Shown: piece by piece, positions 34,008-40,406 of the stretch
How positions within the stretch are numbered: position 1 is the stretch's first letter
Layout: each line of letters starts with the position of its first letter
Assembly (NCBI RefSeq): GCF_027706745.1
Contig: NZ_JAQFWP010000058.1
Coordinates: 1-47,072 of the forward strand
Direction: 5' to 3'
Length of the DNA stretch: 47,072 nucleotides
Source: Nocardiopsis suaedae
GTDB taxonomy: Bacteria > Actinomycetota > Actinomycetes > Streptosporangiales > Streptosporangiaceae
Translations under genes and position numbers: made by a program
The notes under the pieces: generated by a model
The model's database searches: none
What the model was told of the DNA's origin: nothing
The model's input: only the letters and a program-made list of their open reading frames with translations

Positions 34008-35174
34008 TCAGAAGACGCGCTCGGCGTACGGCAGGGACCGCAACCCTTGGGCCGCCGCCCAGCAGACCGGGAGCGCGATCGCGCCCAGGACCGCGAACTT
34101 CGCCAGAGCCGGGGCCTGCCACCCCGACAGGAGCATCCCGCCGCCGACGAGCACCAGGGGGTGGAGGAAGTACACGCCGTAGGCGTTGTCGGACAGGAAA
34201 CGGGCGAGTGGGCCCTGGCGGTCGAAGAAGCGCTGGAACAGCCAGAGCAGGAACAGGGTGGTCCCCACCGCGAAGAGGCCCTCGTACACCGGGTCGACCA
34301 GCGCCTGCAGGGTCAGCGGGTCGACCCGCTCAGGCGCGTCGAGACTCAGCGGGAGCAGCGCGCACCCGGCGGCGGCCATGGCCAGGCCGCCCCAGCCCGC
34401 GGCGCGGGGGACGTGTTCGAGCCGGCCGCGGCGGAAGGCGAGTACGCCGACGGCGAACATGAGCGCGTACTGCGGCAGGAAGTACGGGGTCGGCAGGCCG
34501 ACGACCGGCCAGGCGGTGCCGACGGGGACGATGATGCGCCAGGCCCAGGTGGCGGCGATGAGCGCGGCGGTGAACCCGGCGACGGCGGCTGCCCCGGGGA
34601 AGGCCCCGCCCTGCCGTGAGGCCGGTCCGGCGGGGACCGCGGGGGACTCAGGCGCCTCCGGGCGTCGGCCCAGGCGGCGGATCAGTACATAGGCCAGGCA
34701 GAACACCAGCAGCGTCTCGACGAACCACATCGGGCCGGGGTCCCAGGAGACGAGGTAGAAGAGCCAGTAGGGCACCTCGGAGGCGTACTCCTGGTAGATC
34801 CCGGCCGTGACGAGGGGCCGCAGGAGGAGTGCGAAGAGCAGCAGCGGTACGCCCAGGCGCACGAGGCGGCCGCGCATGAAGCGCCGTCCGCCCTTGCGGT
34901 CGGCCGACCCCGGGACGAACAGGCCCGAGATGAGGAAGAACATCCCCATGAAGAAGGCCTGGTTGACGATGACGAACAGGTCGAGGACGAGGCCGGTGGG
35001 GTCCTGGGCGGGCTCGGTGAAGTACCAGACGGGGATGGTGCCGTAGGTGACCGCGCAGTGGTGCAGGACCACGAGGACGGTGAGCAGGATGCGCAGGTTG
35101 TCGATGAAGGCGAGGCGCCGTCCGTCCCCGGCGGTCGGCACGGGCCGCGGGGCGGGCGCGGGACGGGTGGTCAT
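34008..35174 (-). CDS. Acyltransferase-3 family membrane protein
   Basis: 388 aa with about ten transmembrane segments, starting MTTRPAP with GGGAGGA upstream; an in-frame extension to 35240 crosses an operator-like palindrome and is rejected. Acyl_transf_3 hallmarks: RLAFIDNLRILLTVLVVLHHCAVTYG with the conserved His near the start of TM1, and MFFLISGLFVPGS, then VYFLHPLVL near the end. These enzymes O-acetylate cell-surface or exported sugars at the membrane. Bacterial membrane acyltransferases of this type act on polysaccharides or antibiotics. Confidence 0.85.
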   Translation of the reverse strand: MTTRPAPAPRPVPTAGDGRRLAFIDNLRILLTVLVVLHHCAVTYGTIPVWYFTEPAQDPTGLVLDLFVIVNQAFFMGMFFLISGLFVPGSADRKGGRRFMRGRLVRLGVPLLLFALLLRPLVTAGIYQEYASEVPYWLFYLVSWDPGPMWFVETLLVFCLAYVLIRRLGRRPEAPESPAVPAGPASRQGGAFPGAAAVAGFTAALIAATWAWRIIVPVGTAWPVVGLPTPYFLPQYALMFAVGVLAFRRGRLEHVPRAAGWGGLAMAAAGCALLPLSLDAPERVDPLTLQALVDPVYEGLFAVGTTLFLLWLFQRFFDRQGPLARFLSDNAYGVYFLHPLVLVGGGMLLSGWQAPALAKFAVLGAIALPVCWAAAQGLRSLPYAERVF

Positions 35175-35213
35175 GGGGGGGTTCCTCCCACCGTGTGGAC
35201 ACCAGGTCAATTT

Positions 35214-35231
35214 TCTGGCCAGGTGGCCAGA
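35214..35231. promoter_or_regulatory. Perfect 18-bp operator-like palindrome
   Basis: TCTGGCCA, two bases (GG), TGGCCAGA, located 39 bases upstream of the acyltransferase ATG. Arms of 8 bp are perfect. No divergent regulator gene stands next to it; the closest upstream is the TetR gene at 35604 on the same strand, which is a candidate binder. Confidence 0.55.
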
Positions 35232-35603
35232 TTCCCGCACAGGTGGACAGGATGCAATCGGGTATTCCCCTGAGACCGCCCCTGAGGGGATCCCTGTCGC
35301 ACGGCCCCCGACGGCCCCCGACGGCCCGGGTGTGAGGCGGAGACCAGGGACGACGGAGTCGGCGTGGAGGGGCGGGGCCCTGGCGGCGCCACCGCCGGCC
35401 GCATGGTGTGCCGGTGGTCGCCTTCGCCGCGGCGACGGTGGACGGGCGTCCGTCCCCCGGAGGTGAACCGGCGGGCCGTCCGTTCAGGTCAGAGGAATGG
35501 AAACGCCCACGCGGCGATGGAATCCCGCCCGCGTGCGCCCACGTGGAATCCTGCCCGCAGTGGGCGCGGTGACGGCGGCGGGGCGACGGCGCCGCCGCCC
35601 TCC
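35232..35603. other. Intergenic region, 372 bp
   Basis: No convincing gene. Contains a palindromic CCCCTGAGGGG, the 10-mer ACGGCCCCCG in 2.7 tandem copies (35301-35328), and a 15-mer direct repeat, TGGAATCC(C/T)GCCCGC, at 35518-35532 and 35544-35558. Presumably a terminator zone for the TetR gene and the promoter region of the acyltransferase gene. Confidence 0.35.
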
Positions 35604-36245
35604 TCAGGCCCGCGTCGCGCGGTCGAACAGCTCGGCGACCTCTCGGGCGTGGTTCTCCAGGTCGTGGTCGGGGGTGGCGGCCCAGTAGCCGAACATCGCG
35701 TCGATGGCCCCCTGCATCGTCACCGCCATCACTCTGCGGTCGAACTCTCGGAAGGCCCCGCTGTCGTGCCCTTCCCGGAGCATCTCCTCCAGGGCCGTGT
35801 AGATGGGCTCGTTGCCCGCGAACCCGTACTCCGGCTCGCCCTCCGGGCTGCGCGCCCCCGCGAAGATGCCGCCGAGGGCCATGAGCTGCTCGCGGTTCTC
35901 CCGCATGTAGTCGGCCACGGCCAGCACGTAGGTGCGCACCTTCGCCGACGGGCCGGGGGCGGCGTCCAGGCGCGGCGCCATGTGTTCGGCGATCCGGGTG
36001 TAGACGTGCACCACCACCTGGTGCATCAGTTCGTCCTTGCCGGTGAAGTGGTAGGAGATCACGCCCTTGCTGATGCCGGCGTGGCGCGCGATGCGGGCCA
36101 GCGACGCCGCCTCGTACCCGTGCTCGGCGATGGCCCCGATCGCCGCCTGCACGATCTGCGCGCGCCGCGCCTCCTCGATGAAGGTGCGCTTCTTCCCCTG
36201 CTCGCCCGCGGCCTGCTGGCCGCCCGGCTCGGTTTCCGACCGCAT
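35604..36245 (-). CDS. TetR-family transcriptional regulator
   Basis: 213 aa from MRSETEPGGQ; upstream extension would overlap the divergent GbsR gene. HTH at about 25-70 (ARRAQIVQAAIGAIAEHGYEAASLARIARHAGISKGVISYHFTGKDELM), then a ligand domain with VRTYVLAVADYMRENREQLMAL. Of the AcrR/RutR kind. It diverges from a GbsR/MarR regulator 118 bases away. The mirrored pair of regulators sharing one short intergenic space suggests cross-regulation. The target may be the acyltransferase unit downstream. Confidence 0.88.
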   Translation of the reverse strand: MRSETEPGGQQAAGEQGKKRTFIEEARRAQIVQAAIGAIAEHGYEAASLARIARHAGISKGVISYHFTGKDELMHQVVVHVYTRIAEHMAPRLDAAPGPSAKVRTYVLAVADYMRENREQLMALGGIFAGARSPEGEPEYGFAGNEPIYTALEEMLREGHDSGAFREFDRRVMAVTMQGAIDAMFGYWAATPDHDLENHAREVAELFDRATRA

Positions 36246-36302
36246 GGCCGAGAATCTAGCAAGAGGGGGTCCGGGCCGCTCGCCGACCTGCACCCGCCCG
36301 TT

Positions 36303-36331
36303 TTCGGAAGTTTCTGAATGGCGACTATCAT
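36303..36331 (+). promoter_or_regulatory. GbsR/MarR promoter with tandem TTCNGAA sites
   Basis: TTCGGAA (36303-36309), two bases, TTCTGAA (36312-36318): two small palindromes of form TTCNGAA. The -10 TATCAT (36326-36331) lies 17 bp from TTCGGA, a weak -35. The sites would cover the -35 and the spacer. Confidence 0.45.
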
Positions 36332-36363
36332 GGTGGGCGACACCCACCGGACCGGAGGCCGCC

Positions 36364-36831
36364 TTGTCCGCCCAGAACGCCCAGCGCCACCAGGCCGAAG
36401 AGCTCGCCCTGATGCTCTCCGACTTCGGCATGCAGCGCATGTCGGCGCGGGTGATGGCGGCGTTCCTGTTCACCGAGAAGCCCTCGCTCACCCTGGGCGA
36501 GCTGGCCGAGGAGCTGGACGCCAGCCAGGGGTCGGTCTCGGGGGCGCTGAAGACGCTCCACCAGGTCGGCATGCTGGAGCGCGTACCCGTGCCGGGCAGC
36601 CGCCGCGACCACCACCGGCTGCGCCGCGACGCCTGGGAGCGGCTGTACAGCAGGCAGAACGAGGTCGTGCGCAAGATGATGGCCGCGGCCGAGGAGGGCA
36701 TCGCCGCCACCGGTGAGGACAGCCCGGCGCGCGAACGCCTGCAGGAGATGTACGACTTCTACAACTTCATGTTCGATGAGCTGCCGCTGCTCTTCGACCG
36801 CTGGAGAGAGAAGCGCGGCTCCCAGGGCTGA
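36364..36831 (+). CDS. GbsR/MarR-family transcriptional regulator
   Basis: 155 aa from a TTG codon 5 bases after GGAGG. The open frame continues upstream through the divergent TetR promoter and is cut here. The GbsR-type MarR pattern is typical: ALMLSDFGMQRMSARVMAAFLFTEKPSLTLGELAEELDASQGSVSGALKTLHQVGMLERVPVPGSRRDHHRLR, then an amphipathic helical tail. These are membrane- or stress-related regulators, the founding member controlling choline uptake. It diverges from the TetR gene; targets unknown. Confidence 0.85.
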   Translation: MSAQNAQRHQAEELALMLSDFGMQRMSARVMAAFLFTEKPSLTLGELAEELDASQGSVSGALKTLHQVGMLERVPVPGSRRDHHRLRRDAWERLYSRQNEVVRKMMAAAEEGIAATGEDSPARERLQEMYDFYNFMFDELPLLFDRWREKRGSQG

Positions 36832-36873
36832 CGCCCCCGCGCCTATGCCGGTACCCGTCGGCGCCCACCGGCC

Positions 36874-37641
36874 TCAGAGCGCGGTGAGCACCCAGGGGCC
36901 CTCGGCGGTCACCGCCACCGTGTTCTCGTGGTGCGCCGCGCGGGAGCCGTCGGCCGTCGCGATGGACCACCCGTCGGCCAGCAGGCGGCTGCCGTCCGCC
37001 CCGCCCTCGGTCAGCAGCGGTTCGATCGCCAGCACCAGCCCCTCGCGCAGGCGCGGCCCCCGACCGGGGCGCCCGGTGTTGGACAGGTGGGGGTCCTCGT
37101 GCATCTCGGTGCCGATGCCGTGGCCCCCTTGGTCCTCCAGGACGCCGAACCCCTGCGCTCGGGCCGTGCTCTCGATGGCGTGGGAGAGGTCGCTCAGGCG
37201 CGCACCGGGCACCATGTGCGCCAGCGCGGCCTCGTAGGCCTTCTCGGTCGCGGCGATGAGGCGTCGCGCCCCAGGGTCCCCGGGGCCGACGGTGAAGGTG
37301 CGGGCGGCGTCGCCGTGGTAGCCGTCGACGACGGCCCCGCAGTCGATGGACACGACGTCCCCCTCCTTGAGGGGCACGGTCCCGGGGATGCCGTGGACCA
37401 CGGTGTCGTTCACCGAGACGCACAGCACCGCCGGGTAGGGCGCGTAGGCGGGCGTGGGCCGGTAGCCGGTGAAGGAGGGGCGCGCGCCCGCGGCCGCGAT
37501 GAGGTCGGCGGCGACCCCGTCCAGCTCCTCGGGGGTGGTGCCCGGGCGGGCCGCCTCCTGGGCGGCGGCCAGCGCGCGGGCGACGACACGCCCGGCTTCG
37601 CGCATGCGCCGCAGTTCCTCGGGGCCCTTGATGGTGACCAT
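36874..37641 (-). CDS. map: Type I methionine aminopeptidase
   Basis: 255 aa. All metal ligands are present: Asp100 (VSIDCGA), Asp111 (YHGDAARTF), His174 (GGHGIGTEMHEDP), Glu207 (LAIEPLL) and Glu239 (HHENTVAVT), plus His83 (VVHGIPG). It removes the N-terminal Met from nascent proteins. It has no zinc-finger or extended N-terminus. It diverges from a small XRE regulator across a 40-bp perfect palindrome, not from ribosomal genes, so it is probably an accessory second copy rather than the housekeeping enzyme in the rpsM region. Confidence 0.9.
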   Translation of the reverse strand: MVTIKGPEELRRMREAGRVVARALAAAQEAARPGTTPEELDGVAADLIAAAGARPSFTGYRPTPAYAPYPAVLCVSVNDTVVHGIPGTVPLKEGDVVSIDCGAVVDGYHGDAARTFTVGPGDPGARRLIAATEKAYEAALAHMVPGARLSDLSHAIESTARAQGFGVLEDQGGHGIGTEMHEDPHLSNTGRPGRGPRLREGLVLAIEPLLTEGGADGSRLLADGWSIATADGSRAAHHENTVAVTAEGPWVLTAL

Positions 37642-37664
37642 TGCGGAGTCTCCGTCCCATGACT

Positions 37665-37704
37665 GTATAGATCGACTGGTATTTTTATACCAGTCGATCT
37701 ATAC
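37665..37704. promoter_or_regulatory. 40-bp perfect inverted repeat between map and XRE genes
   Basis: GTATAGATCGACTGGTAT and its exact inverse ATACCAGTCGATCTATAC with a 4-base TTTT centre. AT-rich, 23 bases from the map start and 23 from the XRE start (or 5 from an earlier in-frame ATG). Longest perfect palindrome in the window; most simply an operator bound by the neighbouring XRE protein, controlling both genes. Confidence 0.8.
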
Positions 37705-37727
37705 GCGCAATGGGTTATCGTTCGGAC

Positions 37728-38015
37728 ATGGTTCGCACTCCCCTGACCGAAGGCCAGCGCGACCGGGGCCGCGCGCTGGGCCAGATCCTGCGCGCGGCCC
37801 GGGCGCCCCGCACGGCCGCCGAGGTCGCCCACGACGCCGGGATCTCCATCGACACCCTGCGCAAGATCGAGCGAGGGGCCATCCCGAACCCGGCCTTCTT
37901 CACCATCGCCGCACTCGCCAGAGCCCTGGGGATGGACATGAACGACCTCGCGGCCGGCCTCGCGGCGGCGGAGGAGGCGCCCCAGGGGCAGGACCGGGGA
38001 CTACAGGCCTCCTGA
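37728..38015 (+). CDS. Small XRE-family regulator
   Basis: 95 aa from MVRTPLTEGQRDRGRALG, the conserved beginning of this group; an in-frame ATG at 37710 would add six residues and lie 5 bases after the palindrome. No Shine-Dalgarno, but TATCGT (37716-37721) sits 6 bases before the ATG, so a leaderless mRNA is likely. HTH about 22-72 (AEVAHDAGISIDTLRKIERGAIPNPAFFTIAALARALG). Almost only a DNA-binding domain, thus probably a simple repressor of map and of itself. Confidence 0.85.
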   Translation: MVRTPLTEGQRDRGRALGQILRAARAPRTAAEVAHDAGISIDTLRKIERGAIPNPAFFTIAALARALGMDMNDLAAGLAAAEEAPQGQDRGLQAS

Positions 38016-38057
38016 CCCCGGCCCCCGCAGGCCCCGGCGGTGTCCGGCCCCGGGTCA
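38013..38057. terminator. Terminator formed by both convergent stop codons
   Basis: TGACCC (38013-38018) pairs with GGGTCA (38052-38057), with further GC pairs inside. The TGA is the XRE stop and the TCA the stop of the PPOX gene, so the stem closes on both genes. Confidence 0.5.
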
Positions 38058-38693
38058 GTACAGCTTCTTCGTGTACTCGTCGCCGTAGTACCGCTCCAGC
38101 TCCTCCAGGGGCTCGTCGGGGCGGTCGACCATCTTGGCGATGCGCGGACGCGAGGGCACATCGGCCCCCGCCTCCTCCCACGCCTCAGGGGACCACAGGC
38201 GCGAGCGCAAGAACGCCTTGGCGCAGTGGTGGAAGACCGTGTCGATGTCCACCACCAGCGCCAGCAGCGGCCGGTTCCCCTTGACGACCATGTCGTCGAA
38301 GAACGGGGCGTCCCGCACCAGGCGCGCCCTGCCGTTGATGCGCAGCGTGTCCCCGCGTCCCGGAATGATCGACAGCAGCCCCACATGGGGGTTGGACAGG
38401 ACGTTGCGGTACCCGTCGACACGCCGGTTGCCCGGCCGCTCGGGGATCGCGACGGTGTGCTCGTCCAGCACCTTGACGAAGCCGGGCGGGTCGCCCTTGG
38501 GGGAGACGTCGCAGTTGCCCTCTGCGTCGCTGGTGGCGACCAGGCAGAAGGGCGAGGCGGCGAGCCAGGCCCGGTCGACGTCCAGAAGGGAGGGTCGCTC
38601 CTTGTCCCGCGCGATCGGCAAGGGATCGGGCACGAGCTCTCGGAGCTCTTCCAGGGAGGTGATCTCGGTGAACCGCTGCGTCGGCGTGGTCAT
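38055..38693 (-). CDS. PPOX-class FMN-dependent flavoprotein (MSMEG_1061-like)
   Basis: 212 aa from MTTPTQRF. Split-barrel FMN protein with LDVDRAWLAASPFCLVATSDAEGNCDVSPKGDPPGFVKVLDEHTVAIPERPGNRRVDGYRNVLSNPHVGLLSIIPG, the block that identifies the MSMEG_1061 group of pyridoxamine-5'-phosphate-oxidase-like proteins. Members use FMN (others F420) for redox detoxification; here the substrate is unknown. Diverges from the MGMT gene with 141 bases between. Confidence 0.85.
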   Translation of the reverse strand: MTTPTQRFTEITSLEELRELVPDPLPIARDKERPSLLDVDRAWLAASPFCLVATSDAEGNCDVSPKGDPPGFVKVLDEHTVAIPERPGNRRVDGYRNVLSNPHVGLLSIIPGRGDTLRINGRARLVRDAPFFDDMVVKGNRPLLALVVDIDTVFHHCAKAFLRSRLWSPEAWEEAGADVPSRPRIAKMVDRPDEPLEELERYYGDEYTKKLY

Positions 38694-38834
38694 CACGGCC
38701 TTCCCGGGTCGGTGATCCAGGGCCGGGCGTCCGCCCCGCCCCATGGCGATCCTAGGACCGCACCCCGCGCCGACTCGGCCCTGCCGTCCGATTCCCGCCA
38801 GCCTGGCACGGGCGGAGGCGGCAGACTCGACACC

Positions 38835-39344
38835 ATGAGCATGAGCCGAACCGACACCGACACGGCGCGCGCGGCGCGGGTGCACGCCGTCTTCGACAGC
38901 CCGGTGGGGCCGCTGACGGTCGTCGCCCAGGACGGCGCACTGGTCGCCCTCTACATGGGCGACCAGACCCACCGGTCGGACCTGGGCGTGGAGGACCGCG
39001 TGCCCTTCTCCGACACCGAGCGGCAGCTCGGCGAGTACTTCGCCGGTGAGCGCACCGCCTTCGACCTTCCGCTGAGCCCGCACGGCACGCCGTTCCAGAA
39101 GAGCGTATGGAAGGAACTGGCGGCCATCCCCTACGGCGGCACCGCGACCTACGGCGAGATCGCCGAACGCATCGGCCGCGCGCCGACCTCGGCCCGCGCG
39201 GTGGGTTCGGCGAACGGCGCCAACCCGATCGCCATCGTGGTGCCCTGCCACCGCGTGGTGGGCGCCAACGGCAGCCTGACGGGCTATGCGTGGGGGACGG
39301 ACCGCAAGCGCTTCCTGCTCGACCTGGAACAGGGCACGAAGTGA
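38835..39344 (+). CDS. ogt: Methylated-DNA-protein cysteine methyltransferase
   Basis: 169 aa. O6-alkylguanine repair protein: HTH segment FQKSVWKELAAIPYGGTATYGEIAERIG, RAVGSANGANPIAIVVPCHRVVG with acceptor Cys138 in PCHRV, and TGYAWGTDRKRFLL after it. The protein accepts the alkyl group irreversibly. The stop overlaps the next start as GTGA, giving a coupled operon with the HIT protein. A second in-frame Met at codon 3 is possible. The AlkZ-like gene elsewhere in the window is a second alkylation-damage function. Confidence 0.92.
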   Translation: MSMSRTDTDTARAARVHAVFDSPVGPLTVVAQDGALVALYMGDQTHRSDLGVEDRVPFSDTERQLGEYFAGERTAFDLPLSPHGTPFQKSVWKELAAIPYGGTATYGEIAERIGRAPTSARAVGSANGANPIAIVVPCHRVVGANGSLTGYAWGTDRKRFLLDLEQGTK

Positions 39345-39889
39345 ACCGGCGCCGGGCCGGGCACGACGCCCCGGCTGACTGGCGGGACGACCGCGTCGGG
39401 TCCGCGCGGCGGGGCGACAACCCCACCGTCCTGCTGCGCATGCGCAGCGGGTGGGCGGTGGTCGGCGACACCCAGCACCTGCCCGGGTACTGCGTCCTCC
39501 TCCACGACGGCGCCGCCGACCGCCTGACCGACCTGCCGCGCGGCGAGCGGGCGGCGTTCCTGTTCGACCTCGCGCTGCTCGGCGAGGCGGTCGAGCGGGT
39601 GTGCGGAGAGCGCGACCCGGCCTTCTCCCGGGCCAACTACGAGGTCCTCGGCAACTCCCTGCACGACCTGCACGGGCACGTACACGCCCGTTACTCCTGG
39701 GAGCCCGCCCACCGCAGGGTGGGCCCCGTGTGGCTCTACGGCGCCGAACGGTTCGCCCCCGAGCACGCCCTCGGGCCCCGGCACGACGGACTTCGGGACG
39801 CGCTGACCGCCGCCCTGGCGGCGGTCACGCAGGAGGCGTACGGCCCCGGTACCCCGGGCTCCGCATCACCCGGCGCACCGACTCCTTGA
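39341..39889 (+). CDS. HIT-family-like protein
   Basis: 182 aa, GTG start inside the ogt stop. The centre has GNSLHDLHGHVHARY, the HIT histidine triad H-x-H-x-H, preceded by ADRLTDLPRGERAAFLFDLALLGEAVERVCGERDPAF. HIT proteins hydrolyse or transfer nucleoside-phosphate bonds such as diadenosine polyphosphates or adenylylated products. The N-terminal 28 residues are Arg/Asp-rich and unlike the family. The 3' end overlaps the convergent Clp-N gene by 65 bases. Confidence 0.8.
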   Translation: MNRRRAGHDAPADWRDDRVGSARRGDNPTVLLRMRSGWAVVGDTQHLPGYCVLLHDGAADRLTDLPRGERAAFLFDLALLGEAVERVCGERDPAFSRANYEVLGNSLHDLHGHVHARYSWEPAHRRVGPVWLYGAERFAPEHALGPRHDGLRDALTAALAAVTQEAYGPGTPGSASPGAPTP

Positions 39890-40082
39890 AGGATTCCACG
39901 TCGTAGCGCTCCTCCAGGGCCTGGGTCGGGACCGAGTGGACGTCGTCGAGGATGGCGACGAACAGGTGCTCGGTCCCGACCACCGGCCGCCCTTCGCCGT
40001 CGGTGACACCGTGCTCGGCGGCGATCCGGCGTGCCCGCGCGACGGCCTGCTGGAGCCTGGGTGTGAAGGCGGTCTCGCTCAT
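39825..40082 (-). CDS. Stand-alone Clp N-terminal domain protein
   Basis: 85 aa from MSETAFTPRLQQAVARARRIAAEHG; an ATG 6 codons upstream is an alternative. A single Clp N-repeat (VVGTEHLFVAILDDVHSVPTQALEERYDVESFKESVRRVM) with no ATPase. Free Clp-N proteins resemble the substrate-binding domain of ClpC or the adaptor-like ClpT and might guide or compete for ClpC substrates. Convergent with the HIT gene, overlapping it by 65 bases. No Shine-Dalgarno visible. Confidence 0.75.
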   Translation of the reverse strand: MSETAFTPRLQQAVARARRIAAEHGVTDGEGRPVVGTEHLFVAILDDVHSVPTQALEERYDVESFKESVRRVMRSPGYRGRTPPA

Positions 40083-40175
40083 ACGGCCGACGCTAGACAT
40101 CCGGCCGCCCTCCTAGGGCCGTCGGGGAGCCGGGCGAGGTTCCGCCGAGCCGCGGACCTCTGGCCCGGCCCCGGG

Positions 40176-40213
40176 AAAACCAGGTGCGGCACCGGACAGC
40201 GCGGCGCTATCGT
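40176..40213 (+). promoter_or_regulatory. WhiB7/WblC-like promoter of the glycosyltransferase leader
   Basis: AAAA (40176-40179), 5 bases, -35 region TGCGGC (40185-40190), 17-bp spacer, -10 TATCGT (40208-40213), then 6 bases to the leader ATG. A short A-run just upstream of a poor -35 is the arrangement described for promoters activated by WhiB7 with the main sigma factor, which respond to ribosome-targeting drugs. The AAAA is conspicuous in this GC-rich setting. Confidence 0.5.
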
Positions 40214-40219
40214 CGAGCC

Positions 40220-40243
40220 ATGCACTTGCAGATCTACGGCTAG
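40220..40243 (+). CDS. Leader peptide MHLQIYG of the glycosyltransferase gene
   Basis: Seven codons ATG to TAG, missed by gene callers. It follows the -10 box by 6 bases, so the mRNA would start at its ATG (leaderless). Codons 3-7 (TGCAGATCTACG, 40227-40238) are complementary at 11 of 12 positions to CGTAGACCTGCA (40384-40395), the bases directly before the Shine-Dalgarno of the glycosyltransferase gene. This is the layout expected of a drug-sensing stalling peptide ahead of a macrolide-inactivating enzyme. The 7-codon ORF could be chance, but the complementarity argues against it. Confidence 0.6.
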   Translation: MHLQIYG

Positions 40244-40401
40244 CCCGAAGCCGCCCGACGCGGGGCGCCACGCCCGCCCCTCCGGGCCCCTTCCGGAGCC
40301 TTTCCCTTCCTTTGCGTCCGGCCTCCCGGCCGCGCCTTCGGCATGCCCGCAGAGCCGTCGGCCCCCGGACGCGACCGATCCGTCGTAGACCTGCATTGGA
40401 G
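40227..40401 (+). promoter_or_regulatory. Structured leader RNA (candidate attenuator)
   Basis: Between leader and enzyme lie: hairpin GGGGCG/CGCCCC (40262-40280); hairpin CTCCGG/CCGGAG (40280-40298) followed by a pyrimidine run, CCTTTCCCTTCCTTT (40299-40313), a plausible terminator; and an 8-bp stem GCGTCCGG/CCGGACGC (40314-40372). The long-range duplex 40227-40238 with 40384-40395 would enclose them all and lie against the Shine-Dalgarno TTGGAG. GGGGC (40262-40266) can instead pair with GCCCC (40286-40290). Confidence 0.5.
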
Positions 40402-40406
40402 CACCC

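Noticed and set aside
35301-35328. ACGGCCCCCG in tandem
   Set aside because: Fewer than three copies of a low-complexity GC 10-mer; not a meaningful array and not CRISPR.
36246-36363. Short ORF with ATG at 36318
   Set aside because: Its frame runs antisense-like through the GbsR gene; the TTG frame has the family match and a proper Shine-Dalgarno.
38055-38830. Plus-strand frame over the PPOX gene
   Set aside because: Shadow of the PPOX flavoprotein, which has a clear family block.
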